From NCBI RefSeq assembly GCF_000389965.1, contig NC_021191.1, positions 5,829,501 through 5,893,500 on the forward strand: 64,000 nucleotides of DNA. Direction: 5' to 3'. The notes under the pieces were generated by a model that was given only the letters and a program-made list of their open reading frames with translations, was not told the DNA's origin and searched no databases. The position numbers were made by a program, and so were the translations under genes. Origin of the DNA: Actinoplanes sp. N902-109 (GTDB taxonomy: Bacteria; Actinomycetota; Actinomycetes; Mycobacteriales; Micromonosporaceae). Position 1 is the first letter of the stretch; each line of letters starts with the position of its first letter. Below, piece after piece: positions 49,852 through 57,217 of this stretch.

Positions 49852-51162
49852 TCAGCTCGCCTTGAGCAGGCGGTCGAGCACACGCACGCCGAACTGTAGT
49901 CCCTCCACCGGGACCCGCTCGTCGATGCCGTGGAAGAGCGTGGAGAACGGCAGATCCGCGGGCAGTTTCAGCGGCGCGAAGCCGAAGCAGCGGATGCCGA
50001 GCGTGCTGAACGCCTTGGCATCGGTGCCGCCGGAGAGCATGTACGGCACGGCCCGGGCGCCCGGGTCCTCGGCGCGCAGCGCGGCACTCATGGCCTCGAC
50101 GAGCGCGCCGTCGAAGCCGGTCTCGACCGCCGCCTGCTGCTGCAGGTGCTCGATCTCGATGTCCGGGCCGATCACGTCGCGCAGCTGGTCCAGGAAGATC
50201 TCGGCCTGGCCGGGCAGGGTGCGGCAGTCGATCGTGGCGGACGCCTTGCCGGGGATGACGTTGTCCTTGTAGCCGGCTTCGAGCCGGGTCGGGTTGGCGG
50301 TGTTGCGCAGCGTCGCACCGATCAGGTTGGCGATCGGGCCGAGCTTCGCGATGGCCAGCTCGGGCTCGTCCGGGTCCAGCTCGATGCCGAGCGCCTCGGA
50401 GACCTGGTCGAGGAACGCGCGCACGGTGGGCGTGATGACCATCGGGAACTTGTGCCGGCCGACCGCGGCGACGGCTTCGGCCAGCGCGGTCACGGCGTTG
50501 TCGTCGTGCACGAACGAGCCGTGGCCGGGCCGTCCCTTGGCGTGCAGCCGCAGCCAGTCGATGCCCTTCTCGGCGGTCTCCACGAGGTAGAGGCGCAGAT
50601 CCTTGTTGACCGTGTACGAGAACCCGCCCACCTCCCCGATCGCCTCGGTGCACCCGTCGAACAGCCCGGCGTGCTCGCGGACGAGGTATTGCGAGCCGTA
50701 CTCCATGCCGGCTTCCTCGTCGGCGGTGAAGGCCAGCACGATGTCGCGGGGCGGCACGACGCCGGTGCGCTGCCAGTCCCGCACGACGGCCAGCATCATC
50801 GCGTCGAAGTCCTTCATGTCGATCGCGCCGCGGCCCCACAGGTAGCCGTCCTTCTCCTCGCCGGAGAACGGCGGCACGGACCACTCGCTGGCGTCGGCCG
50901 GCACCACGTCGAGGTGCCCGTGCACCAGCAGGGCGCCGCGGGAGGGGTCGCTGCCCGGGATGCGGGCGACCAGGTTGGCCCGTTTCGGCGCGGACTCGTG
51001 CAGCTCGACGTCGATGCCGACCTCGCTGAGCTGAGCCGCGACGTACTCGGCGGCGGCTCGCTCGCCCACGGTGGTGCGCGGGTCACCGGTGTTGCTGGTG
51101 TCGATCCGCAGGAGGTCGCGGCAGATGCCGACGACTTCCCCGGCGGCGGTGAGTGGTTCCAT
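49852..51162 (-). CDS. M20-family metallopeptidase
   Basis: A 436-residue zinc hydrolase of the M20/M25/M40 clan (ArgE/DapE/CPG2-like). Metal and catalytic motifs: L-V-H-G-H-L-D-V-V-P-A-D, W-G-R-G-A-I-D-M-K-D-F and A-F-T-A-D-E-E-A-G. The final zinc ligand region is G-I-R-C-F-G-F. The dimerisation domain is present. It removes N-acyl groups or cleaves dipeptides; the exact substrate is not deducible. ATG at 51162. Confidence 0.93.
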   Translation of the reverse strand: MEPLTAAGEVVGICRDLLRIDTSNTGDPRTTVGERAAAEYVAAQLSEVGIDVELHESAPKRANLVARIPGSDPSRGALLVHGHLDVVPADASEWSVPPFSGEEKDGYLWGRGAIDMKDFDAMMLAVVRDWQRTGVVPPRDIVLAFTADEEAGMEYGSQYLVREHAGLFDGCTEAIGEVGGFSYTVNKDLRLYLVETAEKGIDWLRLHAKGRPGHGSFVHDDNAVTALAEAVAAVGRHKFPMVITPTVRAFLDQVSEALGIELDPDEPELAIAKLGPIANLIGATLRNTANPTRLEAGYKDNVIPGKASATIDCRTLPGQAEIFLDQLRDVIGPDIEIEHLQQQAAVETGFDGALVEAMSAALRAEDPGARAVPYMLSGGTDAKAFSTLGIRCFGFAPLKLPADLPFSTLFHGIDERVPVEGLQFGVRVLDRLLKAS

Positions 51163-51229
51163 CCGCTCTTCTTACCAGCTTGGCCTGCCGGGCGTTTGGG
51201 CGGCGATCAGCTCCGGGTACATCGGGCCC

Positions 51230-51799
51230 GTGTCCACGATTCTTCCTCCGCTGCCGCCGGTCGGCGGCGAGACGACCGGGCCGAACGTCGTCGACGTCAT
51301 CGCGCGGCAGCACCGCGAGCTGATCAAGCTGGCCGGGCGGTACGCCGCGGACGGCGACGCGAAGACCGCGCAGGTGGTGGTCGCGTCGGTCGCCCGGCAC
51401 CTGTCGGCCGAGGAGCAGTACCTCTATCCCGCCGTACGAGCCATCGTGCCGGGCGGTGACGAGCTGGTGGAGCGGGAGCTGGCCGAGGACCGGGCGCTGC
51501 TGGAGGCGTGCCGCCTGCTGGAGGGCACGGACGGGCAGGACCTGCTGGCCCGGTTGCACCGGCACGCGGAGGCGGCGCAGGCCGAGCTTGCGCCGTTGCT
51601 GCTGCAGCTGGCGTCGGTGGAGGATCTGATCCGGCTGGGCAACCGGTTCGAGCTCGCGCAGGAGGCGGCACCGACCCGGCCGCACCCCGGCACGCCGGTC
51701 ACGCCGCCGTGGAACAAGGTCGTCGACCCGGCCGTCGCGATTGTGGACAAAGTGCGCGATGCGGTCAGCCGACGGGCCACCTACCCCAAAGATCTGTGA
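51230..51799 (+). CDS. Hemerythrin-like (HHE) domain protein
   Basis: A 189-residue protein with a hemerythrin-type four-helix bundle: V-I-A-R-Q-H-R-E-L-I-K-L, then V-A-R-H-L-S-A-E-E-Q-Y-L-Y-P, and R-L-H-R-H-A-E-A-A-Q-A-E. These supply the His and Glu residues that would bind a di-iron centre. Such proteins bind oxygen, NO or iron. The C-terminal 40 residues are a Pro-rich tail. GTG at 51230. Divergent from the M20 peptidase gene with 67 bases between. Confidence 0.87.
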   Translation: MSTILPPLPPVGGETTGPNVVDVIARQHRELIKLAGRYAADGDAKTAQVVVASVARHLSAEEQYLYPAVRAIVPGGDELVERELAEDRALLEACRLLEGTDGQDLLARLHRHAEAAQAELAPLLLQLASVEDLIRLGNRFELAQEAAPTRPHPGTPVTPPWNKVVDPAVAIVDKVRDAVSRRATYPKDL

Positions 51800-51940
51800 C
51801 GGATCCGACACCCTGAGTTCCCGTACGGGCGTACGGGTTAGCAGGTTCTGTCCTTTTGTTTAACCCATTCGTCATATCTGGGGGATCTTTGGCCAGCCGA
51901 AGGTCTAGCCCTTATCCCGTGAACGTCCTACCGTCACGCT

Positions 51941-52918
51941 ATGAACCTGGAGCTGCGGCATCTCAAGGTGGTCTGTGCCATCGCGGAGACGGGCAGCGTG
52001 ACGAAGGCGGCGTCGCTGCTCGGCCTCGCTCAGCCCGCCCTGACCGCGCAGCTGCAACGCATCGAGCGGACGCTCGGTGGTCCGCTCTTCGAACGCGACC
52101 GGCGCGGGGCGCGCCCGACCGCACTGGGTGAGCTGGTGCTCTCCCGCGCCCGGGTGCTGCTGCCGGCCATGAAGGGGCTGCAGGACGAGGCGGCCCGGCT
52201 GGCCGGGTCGGGCTCGGACACCGAGATGAGCCGGTACCGCATCGGCGCCATCGGCGGCCCGGTCGTCGGCGGCATCGTGCACCGGCTCTCGGTGGCCCAG
52301 CCGGACGCGCAGATCACGACGTACGCGTCGTACTACGCCGACGAGCTGGCCTCCATGACCGCGGCCGGCAAGCTGGACTTCGCCCAGGTCGGGGTGTGCG
52401 GCGACGCCGTGCCCTCGTCCGAGCACGGGCTGGTCTGGCAGACCATCGCGATCGACGGCGTCTGCGTGCTGATGCCCGAGGATCATCCCCAGGCCAAGGG
52501 GATCGAGGTGGACCTCGCCGAGCTCAGCGAGGTGGCCTGGGCCGGCGGTCCGGGCGGCGGCTGCTTCGGCGACTGCTTCGCCGCGGCGTGCGCCCGGGCC
52601 GGTTTCGCGCCACGGCGCATCCTGGAGACCGACGTGCGCAGCGCGATCGACATGGTGGAGTCCGGGATGGCGGTCATGATCGCCCAGCCCAACTTCCGCC
52701 CCCCGGCGGGCCTGGCCAACCGGCCGATCAAGGGTGCGCCGCTGCGCTGGAAGCAGATGCTCGGCTGGCATCCGGAGAGCCCGGCCGCCCAGGTCGCCCC
52801 GCGGCTGATGGGGATGGCCCGGGAGGCCTACCTGGAGACCGCGGCGCGCAACCCGCTCTATGTCGAGTGGCTCGAGGACTATCCGCAGCTGGGCGTCGAC
52901 CAGCTCGCCAGCGTATGA
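51941..52918 (+). CDS. LysR family transcriptional regulator
   Basis: A 325-residue regulator. The N-terminal winged helix-turn-helix reads L-R-H-L-K-V-V-C-A-I-A-E-T-G-S-V-T-K-A-A, L-A-Q-P-A-L-T-A-Q-L-Q-R-I-E and L-F-E-R-D-R-R-G-A-R-P-T. A periplasmic-binding-protein-like effector domain follows from about residue 95 (YRIGAIGGPVVGG). The target genes are not obvious, because it is flanked by a hemerythrin-like gene and a convergent clp gene. ATG at 51941. Confidence 0.93.
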   Translation: MNLELRHLKVVCAIAETGSVTKAASLLGLAQPALTAQLQRIERTLGGPLFERDRRGARPTALGELVLSRARVLLPAMKGLQDEAARLAGSGSDTEMSRYRIGAIGGPVVGGIVHRLSVAQPDAQITTYASYYADELASMTAAGKLDFAQVGVCGDAVPSSEHGLVWQTIAIDGVCVLMPEDHPQAKGIEVDLAELSEVAWAGGPGGGCFGDCFAAACARAGFAPRRILETDVRSAIDMVESGMAVMIAQPNFRPPAGLANRPIKGAPLRWKQMLGWHPESPAAQVAPRLMGMAREAYLETAARNPLYVEWLEDYPQLGVDQLASV

Positions 52919-52947
52919 AAAAGCCCCGGCCGCCGGCCGGGGCTTTC
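52919..52947. terminator. Bidirectional terminator between lysR and clp
   Basis: Classical hairpin: AAAGCCCCGGCC and GGCCGGGGCTTT around GCC, flanked by A-runs on the left and T/C on the right, so it works for both convergent genes. Confidence 0.92.
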
Positions 52948-52959
52948 TCGCTGGTGTGA

Positions 52960-55464
52960 TCAGACGGACGCCGGTTCGGGGGTGCCGGCCGTGAGGGTCA
53001 GCCGGCCGTCCGCGACACCGACGTGGACGGTCTGCCCGGGCGCGAGGTCCGCGGCGAGCAGCATCCGCGAGAGCGGGTTGTCCAGCTCGCGCTGGATCGT
53101 GCGGCGCAGCGGCCGGGCCCCGTACTCGGGCTGGAACCCGCGCTCGGCGAGCCAGTCGACCGCCTCGGTGCTGACGTCCAGGGCGATGTCCTGGGCGTGC
53201 AGGCGCCGCCGGGTCTCGGCGAGCAGCAGCTCGGTGATCTGGCGCAGCTGAGCCGTCTCGAGCTGCCGGAAGATCATGATCTCGTCGATCCGGTTGATGA
53301 ACTCGGGGCGGAACTGCTCGCGCAGCCGGCGGTCGAGCCGCTCGCGCAGGTCCCGGTCCTCGGCCACGCCGTCGTCGGCCGCGCCGAAGCCCAGGGTGCG
53401 CTTGCTGCCGTTGATGATCTCGGAGCCGATGTTGCTGGTCATGATCAGCACGGTGTTCTTGAAGCTCACCGTGCGGCCCTGGCTGTCGGTCAGCCGCCCG
53501 TCGTCCAGCACCTGGAGCAGGATGTTGAACACGTCCGGGTGGGCCTTCTCGATCTCGTCCAGCAGCACCACCGAGTACGGGCGCCGGCGCACGGCCTCAG
53601 TGAGCTGGCCGGCCTCGTCGTAGCCGACGTAGCCGGGAGGGGCACCGACGAGCCGGGAGACGGTGTGCCGCTCCTGGAACTCGCTCATGTCCAGCCGGAT
53701 CATCCGGTCCTGCTCGCCGAACAGCGCCTCGGCGAGCGACCGCGCCAGCTCGGTCTTGCCGACACCGGTCGGGCCGAGGAACAGGAAGCTGCCCACCGGC
53801 CGGTCCGGGTCACCGAGCCCGGCCCGCGAGCGCCGCACCGCCTCGGCGACCGCAGCGACGGCCTCCTCCTGGCCGACCACCCGGTCGTGCAGGTGGCCCT
53901 CCAGGCGCAGCAGCCGCTCGCGTTCCTCCTCGGTGAGCTGGGCGACCGGGATGCCGGTGGCCCGGGAGACCACCTCGGCGATGTCGGCCGGGGTCACCTG
54001 CGGCACCCCGTCCGCGCCGCCGGCCGCGTCCTCGATCTGCGCCTTGACGGCGTTGATCCGGTCGCGCAGCTCGGACGCCTTCTCGTAGTTCTCGGCCGCC
54101 ACCGCCTGGTCGCGGTCGCGGGTGAGCTGCTCGAGGCGGCGCTCCTGGTCCCGTACGTCCGCGGGCTGGGTCTTGACCCGCAGCCGGACCCGGGCACCGG
54201 CCTGGTCGATCAGGTCGATGGCCTTGTCGGGCAGGAACCGGTCGGTGATGTACCGGTCGGACAGCTCCGCCGCGGCGTCCAGGGCCTCGTCGATGATCCG
54301 GACCTGGTGGTGCGCCTCGTAGTTGTCGCGCAGGCCGCGCAGGATCTGCACGGTGTCCTCGACGCTGGGCTCGCCGACCAGCACCGGCTGGAAACGCCGG
54401 GCCAGCGCCGCGTCCTTCTCGATGTGGCGGCGGTACTCGTCCAGCGTGGTCGCGCCCACGACGCGCAGCCGGCCGCGGGCCAGGGCGGGCTTGAGCATGT
54501 TGGAGGCGTCCATGCCGCCACCCTCGCCGCCGCCACCACCGGCCCCGACCATGGTGTGGATCTCGTCGAGGAAGATGATCAGCCCGTCGCCGGAGTCCTG
54601 GATCTCGTCGATGACCTTGCGCAGCCGCTCCTCGAAGTCGCCGCGGTAGCGGGTGCCGGCCACCAGACCGGCCAGGTCGAGCTGGATGACCCGCTTGCCG
54701 GCCAGGGTCTGCGGGACGTCGCCGTCCACGATGCGCTGGGCCAGGCCCTCGACGATCGCGGTCTTGCCGACGCCGGCCTCGCCGATCAGCACGGGGTTGT
54801 TCTTGGTGCGCCGCGAGAGGATCTCGACGGCCTGCTCGATCTCGTCCGCGCGCCCGATCACCGGGTCGATCTCGCCGCGGCGGGCGAGGTCGGTCAGGTC
54901 GACGCCGAACTGCTCGAGGGTCGGGGTGTTCGTGGTGCCACCTCCCTGGCCGCCGCCGGTCTGCGGCTCGGCCTGCTGCAACGTACGGGGGTCGAGGCGA
55001 CCGGCGAGCAGCCGCCCGGCTGCGGAATCGGGGTTGATGCCCAGGCCCATCAGCAGATGCTCGGGGCCCACGTAGGACGCACCGAGCGCCCGCGAGATCT
55101 GCAGGCTGTCCAGCAGGGCACGCTTGGCCGCGGGGGTCAGCGCCACCCGCTCGGTGCGCGGACCGGCGGCGGCGGTGCCGCGCTCGAGCTCGGCGAGCAG
55201 GGCGTCGGGGTCGGCACCGGCACGGCGTACCAGGGCCTTCTGCGGGTCGCGCTGCAGCAGCGCCCACAGCAGATGGTCGGTGTCCAGATCGGCCAGGTCG
55301 GACCCGGCCGGGGCCACTGTGGCGGCCCGGCGCGCGGCGTCGGAGAGGATCTCCCGGGCGTCCGCGCTCATGAAACGCATGATGTCGATCCGCTGCGCGG
55401 ACCGGCGGGGTTCGCCGCCTGCGAAGAAGCGGGCGAAAAGGTCGTCCCAGTCACTGGAGCTCAT
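52960..55464 (-). CDS. ClpC-like AAA+ unfoldase (Clp ATP-binding subunit)
   Basis: An 834-residue double-AAA+ protein. Residues 1-50 are a divergent leader ending in A-R-F-F-A-G-G, and a Clp N-domain follows. AAA-1 has Walker A GEAGVGKT near 228, a UVR-like motif (A-E-N-Y-E-K-A-S-E-L-R-D-R-I) lies near 450-485, and AAA-2 has GPTGVGKT near 563. A T-L-G-F-G loop near 688 fits the L/I-G-F tripeptide that docks ClpP, so it is more likely a protease partner than a ClpB disaggregase. It is not the main clpC by context, since no ctsR, mcsB or clpP is near. ATG at 55464. Confidence 0.9.
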   Translation of the reverse strand: MSSSDWDDLFARFFAGGEPRRSAQRIDIMRFMSADAREILSDAARRAATVAPAGSDLADLDTDHLLWALLQRDPQKALVRRAGADPDALLAELERGTAAAGPRTERVALTPAAKRALLDSLQISRALGASYVGPEHLLMGLGINPDSAAGRLLAGRLDPRTLQQAEPQTGGGQGGGTTNTPTLEQFGVDLTDLARRGEIDPVIGRADEIEQAVEILSRRTKNNPVLIGEAGVGKTAIVEGLAQRIVDGDVPQTLAGKRVIQLDLAGLVAGTRYRGDFEERLRKVIDEIQDSGDGLIIFLDEIHTMVGAGGGGGEGGGMDASNMLKPALARGRLRVVGATTLDEYRRHIEKDAALARRFQPVLVGEPSVEDTVQILRGLRDNYEAHHQVRIIDEALDAAAELSDRYITDRFLPDKAIDLIDQAGARVRLRVKTQPADVRDQERRLEQLTRDRDQAVAAENYEKASELRDRINAVKAQIEDAAGGADGVPQVTPADIAEVVSRATGIPVAQLTEEERERLLRLEGHLHDRVVGQEEAVAAVAEAVRRSRAGLGDPDRPVGSFLFLGPTGVGKTELARSLAEALFGEQDRMIRLDMSEFQERHTVSRLVGAPPGYVGYDEAGQLTEAVRRRPYSVVLLDEIEKAHPDVFNILLQVLDDGRLTDSQGRTVSFKNTVLIMTSNIGSEIINGSKRTLGFGAADDGVAEDRDLRERLDRRLREQFRPEFINRIDEIMIFRQLETAQLRQITELLLAETRRRLHAQDIALDVSTEAVDWLAERGFQPEYGARPLRRTIQRELDNPLSRMLLAADLAPGQTVHVGVADGRLTLTAGTPEPASV

Positions 55465-55513
55465 GGGTCTTCTCTCTTTCGACACGTGTTCGTTGCCACG
55501 CCGCACAACGTGC

Positions 55514-55527
55514 TGAACGATCGTTCA
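55514..55527. promoter_or_regulatory. Perfect 14-bp palindrome between clp and NYN genes
   Basis: TGAACGATCGTTCA, symmetrical across all 14 bases, lies 50 bases upstream of the clp ATG and 25 bases upstream of the divergent NYN-like gene. It is a likely repressor site for one or both. It does not match the HspR HAIR element or CIRCE. Confidence 0.6.
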
Positions 55528-55551
55528 ATTCCACTGTGAGACGCTCGTTAC

Positions 55552-55926
55552 ATGAGCCTTCCGCTGCTGGTCGTCGATGCCGCCAACGTCGTGGGGTCCA
55601 AGCCCGACGGGTGGTGGCGCGACCGCGCCGGGGCCGCGATCAGGCTGCGCGACAAGCTCCTCCCGCTCAACACCGAGGGCCTCGCGGATCTTCCGGGGCC
55701 GGTCGAGGTCGTCCTGGTCGTCGAGGGCAAGGCCCGGGACGTCCCGGCGGTCGACGGCGTACGGGTGGAGCGCGCCCCCGGCTCGGGGGACGACACCATC
55801 GTGGACGTCGTCGCAGCGGCGGGCCCCGGCCGCCGCGTCGTGGTGGTCACCGCCGACCGGGGCCTGCGCGAGCGGGTGACCGCGCTGGGCGCCGAGGTGC
55901 GCGGACCGGGTAGCGTCCCGCGCTGA
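55552..55926 (+). CDS. PIN/NYN-like domain protein
   Basis: A 124-residue protein resembling small NYN/PIN nucleases (YacP-like): L-V-V-D-A-A-N-V-V-G-S near the N-terminus with the first acidic residue, a middle V-V-L-V-V-E-G-K-A-R strand, D-D-T-I-V-D-V-V, and a final V-V-V-T-A-D-R-G-L. The acidic residues at these places would bind Mg. Databases sometimes name such proteins NTP pyrophosphohydrolase. ATG at 55552. It is followed after 114 bases by the FtsK-like cluster. Confidence 0.75.
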   Translation: MSLPLLVVDAANVVGSKPDGWWRDRAGAAIRLRDKLLPLNTEGLADLPGPVEVVLVVEGKARDVPAVDGVRVERAPGSGDDTIVDVVAAAGPGRRVVVVTADRGLRERVTALGAEVRGPGSVPR

Positions 55927-56040
55927 GGGGAGCGGAAAACCCATGCAGGGGCGAAAGAGGCACGCGGGCACGACCGTTGCATCGCGGACCCATTAAGCTG
56001 ACTTTCAGCACAGGAACCGGACAAGCGGGAGGCTGCACGA

Positions 56041-56301
56041 GTGGCCAGCGTCGCCGAGGTCAAAGCGGCCGTGGACGCCGCGCTCCAACAGGTCACCGAG
56101 GGTCAGGCGGCCATCCAGGCGGCCCGCGAGAAGATCGGCGAGGCCCAGCAGAGTCTGGCTGCCGCGCTCGACGGTTCCGCCAACGACGCCGTGGGCGCCG
56201 CGCATGCCTCGCTCTCGCAGGCCGACCAGCAGCTCGAGGAGTGCCTCGGCGCGACGCTGCTGGCCGTCGAGCAGGCCCAGACCTACACGGCGACGCTCTG
56301 A
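56041..56301 (+). CDS. Small all-helical protein, first gene of the FtsK-like cluster
   Basis: An 86-residue protein that appears to be two long amphipathic helices (VAEVKAAVDAALQQVTEGQAA, then ASLSQADQQLEECLGATLLA) with a short turn near residue 48. Its size and helical hairpin recall WXG100 proteins, but the central Trp-x-Gly is missing. GTG at 56041. The stop is four bases from the ATG of the next gene, so it is part of the operon. No family was recognised with certainty. Either a structural partner or a substrate of the ATPase encoded by the third gene. Confidence 0.75.
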   Translation: MASVAEVKAAVDAALQQVTEGQAAIQAAREKIGEAQQSLAAALDGSANDAVGAAHASLSQADQQLEECLGATLLAVEQAQTYTATL

Positions 56302-56305
56302 CGCG

Positions 56306-57217
56306 ATGTCACTGCTGCAGGAACTCGGCGCCCAGCTCCGCGCCACCTCCGAAGAACTGCCCACCGGCCTGGTCACGGTCGCTCGCGAGCGGCTGAACAG
56401 CGCCACCGAGCTGCTCAACTGGGTCCGCCAGACCTCGGTCGACCCGCTCGGGGTGCCGCAGCTCGGCACCGCCGTCGAGCACGCCGAGCACGCCCTGGCG
56501 GCGCTGCGGGTCGCCCAGGACGCCATCGCGGCCTACCTGGCGGCGGTCGGGCTGGCCGGCGAGGGCGCCGCGCCCCCGGACACCGACTACAAGGCCGGCC
56601 TCAAGCCCGAGGAGATCGGCGGGCAGGGCCAGCCGCCGCCCCCGGGGCCGGAGCAGCTCGGCGCCTGGTGGCAGGAGCGGGTCGCCCACCTGACCGGCGA
56701 GGCCCCGCCCCCGGCCGAGCAGGGTGAGCCGCAGGGCAAGCAGACCGACACCGGGGAGCTGCTGCGCCGGGTCGCCGCCGGGGTGCGCTCCGGCGACCGC
56801 GCCCGGGTCGGCCGCGATCTGCACGAGGTCAACGCCGCCACCGGGCTCGGCCTGTCCGCGGTGAGCTCACCGGTGCTGCACCGCCTCGCCGGTGACCTGC
56901 TCGGCCACGAACCCGGGCCGGACGACCTGAAACGCCTGCAGAGCGCCGCCACCGGCCGGGTGCGGTCGCTGCTGCCGGGCACCCCGCCCGAGGTGCTGGA
57001 CACCCTGCTCGCGCGCATCTGCCGCACCCCGGCGCAGAACGGGGCGCCGGCGCACCCGGCCGATTCCGCGGTCACCGCCGGCGTGCTGACCGGCGTGCTG
57101 CTGGCCCGGCTGGGCCGTGACCCGTCCTCGCTGGACCCGGGCGCGCCCGAGCCGCTACGGGAGCCGGCGCCGGGCAGCCGCCCCGCGGGCGGCGGCAACC
57201 GGGGCACCGATGCCTGA
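56306..57217 (+). CDS. Helical cluster protein of unknown function
   Basis: A 303-residue protein. Residues 1-90 are helical (ELGAQLRATSEELPTGLVTVARERLNSATELLNWV), residues 92-165 are a Pro/Gly/Gln-rich linker, and residues 166-270 are another helical domain (LRRVAAGVRSGDRARVGRDLHEVNAATGLG, then VLDTLLARIC). The end is Pro/Arg-rich. No membrane segment, signal peptide or enzyme motif. Its stop overlaps the ATG of the FtsK-like gene by eight bases. It may be an adaptor between the small helical protein and the ATPase. Confidence 0.78.
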   Translation: MSLLQELGAQLRATSEELPTGLVTVARERLNSATELLNWVRQTSVDPLGVPQLGTAVEHAEHALAALRVAQDAIAAYLAAVGLAGEGAAPPDTDYKAGLKPEEIGGQGQPPPPGPEQLGAWWQERVAHLTGEAPPPAEQGEPQGKQTDTGELLRRVAAGVRSGDRARVGRDLHEVNAATGLGLSAVSSPVLHRLAGDLLGHEPGPDDLKRLQSAATGRVRSLLPGTPPEVLDTLLARICRTPAQNGAPAHPADSAVTAGVLTGVLLARLGRDPSSLDPGAPEPLREPAPGSRPAGGGNRGTDA

